Source: Sphaerobacter thermophilus DSM 20745 (GTDB lineage: Bacteria > Chloroflexota > Chloroflexia > Thermomicrobiales > Thermomicrobiaceae). From it: a stretch of 64,000 bases of DNA. Numbering within the stretch: position 1 is the first letter of the stretch; each line of letters starts with the position of its first letter. The notes under the pieces are model-generated. The model ran no database searches. It saw nothing but the letters and a program-made list of their open reading frames with translations, and had not been told where the DNA came from. The translations under genes and the position numbers were made by a program. The stretch spans positions 2,542,001 through 2,606,000 of the forward strand of contig NC_013523.1 in assembly GCF_000024985.1 (NCBI RefSeq). The letters run 5' to 3'. Below, piece by piece: positions 46,090-53,956 of this stretch.

Positions 46090-47139
46090 GTGAGCGTTAT
46101 CGCTTTGGAGACGACGGAGACATCTCGAATGGACGAGTCGCAGCGGATGGATGAGCAGGGGCAGAGCGCGGTGACGGTCGGGCCGCGCGTTGGCGTGCTG
46201 ATGATGGCCTACGGTGGCCCCAACTCGCTCGAGGACATCCCCGCCTACCTCCTGGACGTGCGCGGCGGGCGACCCTACTCGGACGAGTTGCTGGCCGAGT
46301 TGACCGAGCGCTACCGCGCTATCGGCGGGCGCTCGCAGATCGTGGAGTTGACCCAGGCCCAGGCAGCCGGTGTCGAGCGGGAGCTGAACGACGCGGCGGC
46401 CGAGGCGGCCGGCCTGACGTTCCGCACCTACGTCGGCATGCGCCACTGGCACCCCTACATCCGTGAGGTGGTGCCGGACATCCTGGCCGACGGCGTCGAC
46501 ACGCTGGTCGCGATTGTGATGGCTCCCCACTATTCCCGCATGAGCGTCGGCGCCTATCTGGAGCAGTTGGACAAGGCGCTGCAGGAGAACAACGCCAGCG
46601 TGCCGGTCCTGTCGATCGAGAGCTGGAAGACCCAGCCCGCCTTCATCGCCGCCGTCGCCGGACGCATCCGGGACGCGCTCGAGCGCTTCCCCGAGGAGGA
46701 GCGGGACGATGTCGCCCTGGTCTTCACCGCGCACAGCCTGCCAGAGCGGATCCTCCAGTGGGGCGACCCCTATCCGGAGGAGCTCCGCATCTCGGTGGAG
46801 ACCGTGGTCGCGGAGGTGAAGCCGCGTCGCTGGCGCTTCGCGTATCAGAGCGCCGGGGCAACGGCCGATCCCTGGCTCGGCCCGGCGCTGGAGGAGACGC
46901 TGGAGGCCCTGGCAGGTGAGGGGGTCCGGAACGTCCTCGTCGTGCCGATCGGCTTCGTCTGCGACCATGTCGAGGTGCTCTACGACATCGACATCGAGGC
47001 GCGGGAACTAGCCAAGAGCCTGGGGATGCGACTGGAGCGGACCGAGTCGCTGAACGACCACCCCCTGCTCTGCCGGGCGGTGGCCGACGCGGTGCGCGAG
47101 CGGCTCGGCCAGCCCGTGCAGGCCGCGGCGACGGAGTAG
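46090..47139 (+). CDS. hemH: Ferrochelatase (HemH/CpfC type)
   Basis: 349 residues from GTG, about 25 more than the core at the N-terminus. The conserved APHYSRMSVGAYL near residue 142, VFTAHSLPERI near 214 with the metal-binding His, and VCDHVEVLYDID near 294 with the catalytic Glu are all present. No cysteine cluster is seen. It inserts Fe(II) into a porphyrin; in monoderm lineages that is coproporphyrin III. Partner genes hemE and hemY flank it. Confidence 0.94.
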   Translation: MSVIALETTETSRMDESQRMDEQGQSAVTVGPRVGVLMMAYGGPNSLEDIPAYLLDVRGGRPYSDELLAELTERYRAIGGRSQIVELTQAQAAGVERELNDAAAEAAGLTFRTYVGMRHWHPYIREVVPDILADGVDTLVAIVMAPHYSRMSVGAYLEQLDKALQENNASVPVLSIESWKTQPAFIAAVAGRIRDALERFPEEERDDVALVFTAHSLPERILQWGDPYPEELRISVETVVAEVKPRRWRFAYQSAGATADPWLGPALEETLEALAGEGVRNVLVVPIGFVCDHVEVLYDIDIEARELAKSLGMRLERTESLNDHPLLCRAVADAVRERLGQPVQAAATE

Positions 47140-47164
47140 CGAGCGTAGCGAAGGGGACGGGCGG

Positions 47165-48610
47165 ATGGCAGCGGGTCGCGTCGCGATCATCGGCGGCGGC
47201 ATCGCAGGGCTGGCCGCGGCCTACCGGCTGCGGCAGGCCGACACCGGGCTGGCCCTGACGCTGGTCGAGGCCGATACCCGCCTGGGCGGCAAGATCCGCA
47301 CCGAGCGGATGGAGGGCCTGGTGATCGAGGCCGGACCCGACTCCTTCCTCGCCAGCAAGCCGGCCGCCGCCGCCCTCTGCGAGGTGCTGGGCCTCGGCGA
47401 TCGCATCGTCAGCACCACCCGGGAGAGCGGTGGCACCTACATCCTCCACCGCGGCCGGCTCGAGCCGCTGCCGGAGGGGATCACTATGCTGGTGCCGACC
47501 AAGGTCCGGCCCCTCCTCCGCTCGCGCCTCCTCTCGACGCGCGGCAAGCTGCGCCTGGCGACCGAGTACTTCCGCCGGCCGCGGCTCGACGACGCGGATG
47601 AGTCGGTCGCCAGCTTCGTCCGTCGCCGCTTCGGTGATGAGGTCTTCGACCACATGGCCCAACCGCTTCTCTCCGGCATCTACGCCGGGGATGCCGAGCA
47701 GTTGAGCCTGCTCGCGACCTTCCCGCGCCTGCGCGAGACCGAACTGCGCTACGGCAGCCTGATCCGCGGGATGCTGGCGCAGCGGCGTGCGGCCCCGCCG
47801 CCTCCGCCCGCTGGTGGCCAGCCCCGCGGCGCGTTCCTCTCGCTCCGCGACGGGCTGGGCGAGTTGATCGACGCGCTGGTCGCCTCCCTCGATGGGATCG
47901 ATTGGCGGGTCGGCGTGGCGGCTGTAGCCGTGGAGCCGGTCAACGGCGGCTGGATCGTCCACCTGGCCGACGGCTCGGCCGTCGCGGCCGACGCCGTCCT
48001 GCTGGCAACTCCGGCCTGGGCGACCGCCGACCTGGTCGCCGGGATCGACGAGGAGCTCGCCGAGCTGCTGCGCGGGATCCCCTATGTCTCCACCGCGACC
48101 ATCTCGCTCGCCTACCGCCGGGAGGACGTGGGACAGGTCGGGGTCGGCCGCGGCTTCGTCATCCCGCGCATCGAGGGGCGGGAGTTGACGGCCGTCACCT
48201 GGGCGTCGAGCAAGTTCCCGCACCGCGCGCCGGAGGACCTTGTCCTGCTACGCGCCTTCGTCGGCAGCGCCGGGCGCGAGGAGGCGGTCGATCTGCCGGA
48301 CGACCAGTTGCTGGATCTGGTGCGGCGGGAACTGCGCGAGATCCTGGGACTGGACGCGACCCCGGTGCTGACGTACATCCACCGCTGGTACCGCGCCCTG
48401 CCGCAGTACGTCCTCGGCCATCTGGAGCGGGTGGAAGCCATCGACCGGCGGCTAGAGCAGCATCCCGGCCTCCTGCTCCTCGGCGCCGCGTACCGCGGTG
48501 TCGGCATCCCCGACTGCATCGTCTCCGGCGAACGCGCCGCCGCCCGGGCGCTGGCGTACCTGGCCGGCGCGGCGGAGCCGTCACGCCAACCGCAAGAGCG
48601 GGCCGGGTAA
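47165..48610 (+). CDS. hemY: Protoporphyrinogen/coproporphyrinogen oxidase (HemY/CgoX type)
   Basis: 481 residues. FAD motif VAIIGGGIAGLAAAYRLR near residue 6, then LVEADTRLGGKIRTE. GPDSFLASKPAA near 62, FLSLRDGLGELIDAL and the C-terminal LLLGAAYRGVGIPDCIVSGE are typical of HemY. It is an oxygen-dependent six-electron oxidase of protoporphyrinogen or, in the coproporphyrin-dependent route, coproporphyrinogen III. Gene order hemE-hemH-hemY as in Bacillus favours the latter, but no hemQ is in the window. Confidence 0.93.
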   Translation: MAAGRVAIIGGGIAGLAAAYRLRQADTGLALTLVEADTRLGGKIRTERMEGLVIEAGPDSFLASKPAAAALCEVLGLGDRIVSTTRESGGTYILHRGRLEPLPEGITMLVPTKVRPLLRSRLLSTRGKLRLATEYFRRPRLDDADESVASFVRRRFGDEVFDHMAQPLLSGIYAGDAEQLSLLATFPRLRETELRYGSLIRGMLAQRRAAPPPPPAGGQPRGAFLSLRDGLGELIDALVASLDGIDWRVGVAAVAVEPVNGGWIVHLADGSAVAADAVLLATPAWATADLVAGIDEELAELLRGIPYVSTATISLAYRREDVGQVGVGRGFVIPRIEGRELTAVTWASSKFPHRAPEDLVLLRAFVGSAGREEAVDLPDDQLLDLVRRELREILGLDATPVLTYIHRWYRALPQYVLGHLERVEAIDRRLEQHPGLLLLGAAYRGVGIPDCIVSGERAAARALAYLAGAAEPSRQPQERAG

Positions 48611-48627
48611 GTCCCCAATTCGGGAAC

Positions 48628-48669
48628 GGCCCTCACTCCCAACCCCTCTCCCAAGGTTGGGAGAGGGGC
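48628..48669. repeat. R1 core-only repeat
   Basis: GCCCTCACTCCCAACCCCTC then CCCAAGGTTGGG and GAGAGGGGCG, a compact palindrome without TGCGT arms, directly after the hemY stop. Confidence 0.7.
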
Positions 48670-48815
48670 GTGTTGTCAGGGAACGCGCGAGGCGCCTGCG
48701 CCGCTCATGACATGCCGGAGCGCCTACCCGCAGGTGATAGGGCCACCCGCGGTATAGTTGCCCGGAGGCGAACCTCGTGCGCATGTTGAACCGGTAAGGC
48801 GGGAGGAGCGCAATC

Positions 48816-49643
48816 GTGCAGCAGGACGGACGCGCGCAGGTACCACGGGAGGGCGTGTCTCCCGCGATCCGCGCCGTAGGTCTCACCAAGCGCTACGGGG
48901 ACTTCACCGCCGTCGATCGGCTCGACCTCGTGGTCCAGCCAGGAGAGCTCTTCGGATTCCTCGGTCCCAACGGCTCGGGAAAGACCACGACGATCAAGAT
49001 GCTGACCGGGCTGCTGGAGCCGAACGAGGGGACCGCTGAGGTAGCGGGTTTCGACGTCTGGCGAGAGCCGCTGGCCGCCAAAGCACGCTTTGCTTACGTG
49101 CCGGACGAGCCGAACCTCTTCCCGAAGCTGACCGGACGCGAGTTCCTGCGCTTCATCGGTTCGGTCTTTCGCGTGCCGGCGGATGTCTTCGAGCGGCGCT
49201 CTCGTGATCTCCTGACCTTGTTCGACCTGACCGACAGCATCGACGACCGGATCGAGACGTACTCCCACGGCATGCGGCAGAAGCTGGCGATCTGCGCCGC
49301 ACTGGTGCACGACCCCGAGGTGATCTTCCTCGACGAGCCGACGGTCGGGCTGGACCCGCGCAGCGCGCGTACGCTCAAGACGCTCCTCCGTCGGGTCTGC
49401 GACAGCGGTGCGACTGTCTTCCTCACCACACACATCCTTGAGATCGCGCAGCAGATGTGCGACCGCGTCGGAATCATCCAGCAGGGGAAGCTCATCGCCC
49501 TCGGCACGCTGGAGGAACTGCGGGAGCGCGGCGGCCATGCCGGCGCATCGCTCGAAGACATCTTCCTGGAGCTGACCGGTGGTGCGGAGTCGGCCGAGTT
49601 GATCGAGGCGCTGGCGGAGGGCGAGCGGAGCGGCGGGCGATGA
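48816..49643 (+). CDS. ABC-2 type transporter ATP-binding protein
   Basis: 275 residues from GTG with GGGAGGAG upstream. Walker A GPNGSGKTTT near residue 52, signature YSHGMRQKL near 148, Walker B VIFLDEPTVGLDPR near 168 and H-loop TTHILEIA are intact. The DrrA/CcmA-like C-terminal tail (GTLEELRERGG) is present. It overlaps the permease gene (ATGA). The pair exports an unknown molecule or remodels the envelope. Confidence 0.93.
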   Translation: MQQDGRAQVPREGVSPAIRAVGLTKRYGDFTAVDRLDLVVQPGELFGFLGPNGSGKTTTIKMLTGLLEPNEGTAEVAGFDVWREPLAAKARFAYVPDEPNLFPKLTGREFLRFIGSVFRVPADVFERRSRDLLTLFDLTDSIDDRIETYSHGMRQKLAICAALVHDPEVIFLDEPTVGLDPRSARTLKTLLRRVCDSGATVFLTTHILEIAQQMCDRVGIIQQGKLIALGTLEELRERGGHAGASLEDIFLELTGGAESAELIEALAEGERSGGR

Positions 49644-51337
49644 CCGGTCTGCTCCTCTGGGCTCAGTGGCGTCAGTGGGTGCACACCTGGCTGTCGCGGC
49701 GGCGCGTGCCGGTGATCATCGCCATCGCTCTCGCGGCTCTCAGCTTCGCGACTATGCTGACCTTCTTCGGCTACGCGATCGGCCGGAATTCGTCTCTCGA
49801 CGCGCTCCGGCCGGTGGCCGGGCTGGCGCTGCCGGCCGTGGTCATCGTGGTTATCCTGGCCGACCTGCCCCAGGTGTACGGGCAGCTCTACGTCGCGCGC
49901 GATGTCGAGCTGCTCTTCACGCTGCCGATCCCCACCCGCAGCATCTTCCTGGTGAAGTACCTGCAGACGCTGATCGTCGGCAACCTCCTGACCATCCCCC
50001 TCATCCTGATACCGCTGATCGGCCTCGGGATCGGCGCCGGCGCTCACCTGCTCTACTACCCAGCGGTGGTGCTGGTCGTCTTTGTCGTCGTAGCCGGGGC
50101 GGTCGCGATCAGCTACCTCATGATGCTGACCCTGGTGCGATTCCTGCCGCGCAAGCGACTCAACGAGATCATTGTCGCCTCTCAGGCGCTGACCGGCCTG
50201 ATCGCCGCGCTGGCGGGTCAGCTCTTCCGCTTCTCCGATCAGCTGGATCGCGCGCCCGACGTGCTCCCGGTCGCCCCTATTTGGCTTCCGACGACCTGGG
50301 GCGCGATCGCGCTGGAGCGGCTCGGGCGAGCCGATCCGTTCGGCATCCTGCCGGCGCTCGGCGTCATCGCGACCAGCGGCGTTCTGCTCCTGCTCTCGAT
50401 GAGGATGGTGGAGCGCGGCTTCCGCCTCGGCTGGGTGCGGATAAGTGAGGGCTCCGGAAGGAAGCGGCAGACTCGGGCACGATCAGCGGCCTACGCCCCA
50501 CCGCGCGGCCCGATCGCTGGTATCGCCGTCAAGGAGATCACCATGCTGCGGCGCGACATCCGGCAGTGGATGTCGCTCTTGCCGATGATTGTCCTTTTTG
50601 GCATCGGTCTTTTTCAGTTCATTGCCGGCGGTGGCTGGACGATAGCCCGTGAGTATCCCAGCGCGACATGGTTCGTCGTCCAGAGTGGCCTCGTCACGTT
50701 CATGATCTTCGCCGGTACGGCGTTCGCCGCGCCGGCGTTTGCCCTGGATGGTCTGGCGGCCTGGGTGCTCCGCACCGCGCCGCTCTCCGGCTGGCAGATT
50801 GCGCTTGGTAAGTTCCTGGTCTACTGGGGAGTGCTGGCCGGCCTCGTCATCGCGGCCGACCTCATCGCCGCGGTCGTCCTCAGGTGGTCACTCCTCCAAG
50901 CCGCTGGAGGAGTGGTCGTCGCCGTCGTCCTCCTCACCGGCGCGGTGGCATTGCAGGTGTGGATCGGAACGTTCGGCGTGCGATACGACCCGCAAAACCC
51001 CCACAATCAGCTACGCACCGGCATCGGGTTCTTGGTGATCGGCGTATCCGTTGTCTACTTCCTTGTGGCGCTCTTGCCGGTGCTTCTGACGCTGCTCCCG
51101 ACCAGCCTGGAGCCGCTGCTCGCCGACGACGTGGCGAGCGCCTCGGGATGGGCCGCGACGGTCGGCCGTGCCCTGCTCGCGGTGGTGCGGTTGAAGATTG
51201 CGCACCCCGTGCTGACCACCGGGCTCGGTGTGCTCTGGCTGATCGCGACCGGGCTCGGGATTGCGGCGTTCGCCCTCTGGCGCACGGCGCGCCGTGTAGA
51301 CGCCGGCATCCAGATCGAGATCGTCCAGCAGGGATAG
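49640..51337 (+). CDS. ABC-2 type transporter permease
   Basis: 565 residues with about twelve hydrophobic segments in two halves joined by a basic loop (GSGRKRQTRARSAAYAPP). YVARDVELLFTLPIPTRSIFLVKYLQTL and VKEITMLRRDIRQWMSLLP are typical of the large ABC-2 permeases. Pairing with the upstream ATPase is clear from the overlap. The substrate is unknown. Confidence 0.88.
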   Translation: MTGLLLWAQWRQWVHTWLSRRRVPVIIAIALAALSFATMLTFFGYAIGRNSSLDALRPVAGLALPAVVIVVILADLPQVYGQLYVARDVELLFTLPIPTRSIFLVKYLQTLIVGNLLTIPLILIPLIGLGIGAGAHLLYYPAVVLVVFVVVAGAVAISYLMMLTLVRFLPRKRLNEIIVASQALTGLIAALAGQLFRFSDQLDRAPDVLPVAPIWLPTTWGAIALERLGRADPFGILPALGVIATSGVLLLLSMRMVERGFRLGWVRISEGSGRKRQTRARSAAYAPPRGPIAGIAVKEITMLRRDIRQWMSLLPMIVLFGIGLFQFIAGGGWTIAREYPSATWFVVQSGLVTFMIFAGTAFAAPAFALDGLAAWVLRTAPLSGWQIALGKFLVYWGVLAGLVIAADLIAAVVLRWSLLQAAGGVVVAVVLLTGAVALQVWIGTFGVRYDPQNPHNQLRTGIGFLVIGVSVVYFLVALLPVLLTLLPTSLEPLLADDVASASGWAATVGRALLAVVRLKIAHPVLTTGLGVLWLIATGLGIAAFALWRTARRVDAGIQIEIVQQG

Positions 51338-51358
51338 ATAAGCGGAGCCGCGGCCGAC

Positions 51359-51847
51359 TTACGCCCGCACGGTCAGGCGCTGGTCCTCGCCTTCGGACTC
51401 CCGGGCGTAGGCATAGCCCGCACCGGTCACGATACCGCCCAGCACGTCGTACAACCGGTTCATCTCCTCGCGGCTGACCCCGGCCACGCCCAGGATGTCG
51501 TCCACCGTGACCGTCATGTCGAACCGGTCCTCCAGTGCCTCGGGGAGGCCGTCGCCAGGGAGATCGGAGATCAGAATCTCCCCCTCCTCGGCTGTCATGG
51601 CCCGCGATCGCACGTCCCCGCCGAGCGCCTCAGCACTGAGCTGCAGGAGGAGCGTGCTCGCCTCCACGCCGGGTGTCCCCATGGCGCCCCAGGTTTCGCC
51701 CAGCCGGGCAGCGGCATAGTCGATGAACCCGTCGATCCCGCCCTCGCGTTCTCGCACGTAGGCCAGCGCCAGACCAACCAGCGTCAATCCGGTCAGCCGG
51801 CACCAGGCCAGCAACTCCTGCGGGGTATACGGCCGTGGCTCGAGCAT
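51359..51847 (-). CDS. Hypothetical protein
   Basis: 162 residues; GAAGGGAG lies before the ATG. Soluble and largely helical, with an acidic middle (AEEGEILISDLPGDGLPEALEDRFD). LAWCRLTGLTLVGLALAYVRERE near the N-terminus is amphipathic. No known motif. It is convergent with the ABC permease and lies beside the DnaA-box region. Confidence 0.7.
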   Translation of the reverse strand: MLEPRPYTPQELLAWCRLTGLTLVGLALAYVREREGGIDGFIDYAAARLGETWGAMGTPGVEASTLLLQLSAEALGGDVRSRAMTAEEGEILISDLPGDGLPEALEDRFDMTVTVDDILGVAGVSREEMNRLYDVLGGIVTGAGYAYARESEGEDQRLTVRA

Positions 51848-51925
51848 CCGTCGCTCCCTTCGCTACGTTTTCCCAGGCCTCGCTGGTGCCGCCGGGTCAA
51901 GACCGCGACGATCCTGCGGCCGGGA

Positions 51926-52209
51926 TGTGGAGAAATCCACGCCTGATGTGGATAACCGCGTGGATTTGTGGAAATCCGTGTGTACACCCGCGGTGTTGAT
52001 GGGGAAAGCGCCCGTCTGGCCGTGGGCGGCGTGGGGATGGTCGTGGCATTGACAAGGAAGTCACACCGGCTGTCCCCAGCCTCCTGTGGAGTCGTGGACG
52101 GCTTGTCCACACACCACCCACGGGCGAAATCCCCGTCTGGACGCGGATCTTCCCGCTTTTCCCCACCGTCCACAGTCTCTACTAACCACGACGGTTATCT
52201 TCATCCACA
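51926..52209. other. Cluster of DnaA-box-like sequences, possible origin region
   Basis: 51848-52353 holds no gene. It contains TGTGGATAA (51947-51955, perfect DnaA box) and one-mismatch boxes TGTGGAGAA (51926-51934), TTGTCCACA (52103-52111) and TCATCCACA (52201-52209). Weaker boxes are at 51967-51975 and 52166-52174. Left boxes point one way and right boxes the other. The right end is relatively A/T-rich (AAAGAGATTAAC). This resembles oriC or a DnaA-titration site. Confidence 0.55.
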
Positions 52210-52291
52210 AAGAGATTAACACGCGAGGACCACCCCGCTCCGGTCATGTCTCAGGTGCCGGTGCATCTCGCACCGTCTCCAATCACGAGAG

Positions 52292-52334
52292 TGGCCCTCA
52301 CCCTCAGCCCTTCTCCCAACGTTGGGAGAGGGGG
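52292..52334. repeat. R1 core-only repeat
   Basis: GGCCCTCACCCTCAGCCCTT then CCCAACGTTGGGAGAGGGGG, a palindrome beside the DnaA-box cluster. Confidence 0.7.
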
Positions 52335-52353
52335 TTACTCAGAGGATGCGTGA

Positions 52354-53325
52354 TCAATAGAAGATCGTGCGGGTGCGGTGGTAGGGAAGAGTACCGGCCG
52401 GGAGGCGCTGGCCCTCGTCCCAGAGCAGCCAGTCCACCTGGTAGGCATCAAGCGCGTGCCCGCGGCTGGCCAGCGCGCGCCGCAGCTCCTCGACGCCCCA
52501 GATGGTCGCCGCGCGGATCTCAACCTCCTCCGGGCTGCCGGCGGGGATCTCCTCCCGGCGGGCCAGCCGGTCGTGCAACGCCGGCGCGTAGCGCAGGATG
52601 CCGAGGTGGTGGAGCACCTGGGGCACCTTGTAGTCGGCGAAGGCCGTCAGCTCCCCCAGGTCGTCGAATGCCCCGAGGTCGGACCCATCGAACGCGCCAT
52701 AGAGGTCGCTCACGAGGATCTGGGCGCGCTTGTAGAAGCGCACCTGTTCTCCCCGGTAGGTCGCCACATCCCGGAACGAGGGAAAGGCATTGGTGACGAT
52801 GTCGACCAGCGCGACGGCGCTCCTACCGGCCGCGGCGATGGCGTCCGAGAAGCGGCCGGCGAAGCGCTCGGCCAGGACACTCCCGGTCTCGCGGAGGATG
52901 CGGGCACGCTCGTCGAGCAGCGGGATCTCCCCTTCGCCGGCGAAGATGGTCGCTACGTCGTCGCGGGTAATCTCGGCCAGGTAGCTGGCATCGGTGAGCG
53001 GCACACCTTGTTCCAGTGCGCGTTTCAGCGACGCTGCCAGGGCCCAGTACCCGTCGTAGACGGCGCCGGCGTACTCGATGCGCCAGCGCGGCTCGCCCCA
53101 GAAGCAGAAGTTGACCGCATCGAGCACGAGGATGTAGTTGGCCAGGGCCTCCCGGCCGTCGCTCCAGTGGAGCTCGCGGTTCCAGGTCGGCGGCGTCACC
53201 TGCCGCGCGGCGAAGGCCTCTGCGATCTGCGCGACCGCGTCGTGGTCAATCCACACCGCCTGTGCCTGCTCCACCACGCGCCGCGTCGTCGTCAGGACTC
53301 CCAGCCGGTCGCCGGGGTCAGCCAT
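52354..53325 (-). CDS. Queuosine salvage protein (Qng1/DUF2419)
   Basis: 323 residues; GGAGGGAGGG precedes the ATG at 53325. Family blocks: FWGEPRWRIEY after an aromatic NFCFW near residue 75, VDIVTNAFPSFRDV near 175, YKRAQILVSDLYGAF near 200, and LTAFADYKVPQVLHHLGILRY near 228, which holds the conserved Asp and Lys. The family releases queuine from queuosine 5'-monophosphate for tRNA modification. A Sphaerobacter member has, as I recall, been studied structurally. No queuosine transport or tgt gene is near. Confidence 0.87.
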   Translation of the reverse strand: MADPGDRLGVLTTTRRVVEQAQAVWIDHDAVAQIAEAFAARQVTPPTWNRELHWSDGREALANYILVLDAVNFCFWGEPRWRIEYAGAVYDGYWALAASLKRALEQGVPLTDASYLAEITRDDVATIFAGEGEIPLLDERARILRETGSVLAERFAGRFSDAIAAAGRSAVALVDIVTNAFPSFRDVATYRGEQVRFYKRAQILVSDLYGAFDGSDLGAFDDLGELTAFADYKVPQVLHHLGILRYAPALHDRLARREEIPAGSPEEVEIRAATIWGVEELRRALASRGHALDAYQVDWLLWDEGQRLPAGTLPYHRTRTIFY

Positions 53326-53398
53326 GGGCCCTCCCTCCATTCGGGCACTGCGTTATCCGAGGAGAGAATAGCACGCGGCGGCGCGTCGGCCGGTGCGG

Positions 53399-53698
53399 CT
53401 AGGGCAGGTGCAGGTCGTTGGGTTCGAGGTCGAAGCCGTACGTCTCGGCGATGTCGCGCAGATGATCCATCGTGACATCCGGCTCGGAAGTGAGGTAGTA
53501 CCAGACGCCGTCCCCAGAGGGAGTGGTATCCCCGCGCTGGAAGTAGCGGACCTGGCCGTCGATGGCGTTGAAGTAGTAGCCCGGCTGCTGCACGTCCTGG
53601 TCGCTGTCAAGCACGATGTCGTGCTCCTCCGGGTCGGTCTGGCCGGGGTTGGGGTGTGCCTGATCTCCGGGTCGGGGAGCGGGGTTCGGGCCTCGCAT
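53399..53698 (-). CDS. Hypothetical acidic small protein
   Basis: 99 residues; GGAGAGGAG precedes the ATG at 53698. The N-terminal 40 residues are Pro/Asp-rich and probably disordered. QPGYYFNAIDGQVRYFQRGD and VWYYLTSEPDVTMDHL form a small beta-rich domain, and the end is strongly acidic. I do not recognise it. It lies just upstream of the Qng1 gene on the same strand and may be co-transcribed. Confidence 0.6.
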   Translation of the reverse strand: MRGPNPAPRPGDQAHPNPGQTDPEEHDIVLDSDQDVQQPGYYFNAIDGQVRYFQRGDTTPSGDGVWYYLTSEPDVTMDHLRDIAETYGFDLEPNDLHLP

Positions 53699-53956
53699 AG
53701 CGACTCCTCTCCACGGCGACCACCGGCAGGTCTCGGGGATGCCCATGCAGCATCCGTGCCAGACGCAGGCGGAGCGGGCATTGCCAATTGGGAGAATTAG
53801 GCTACCGGTCCACCGTTGAGGCAGGGCGAGGCGGCTCCCTATACTAGCCGCATATGCCGGCTGCGGAGAGAGCCGTGTGGGCGTCAGGCTGCGCGGCAGG
53901 TCAGATCAGGACGGCGAACGCAGGACGACCATCGGTCCCACGGAATCGAGGACGAT

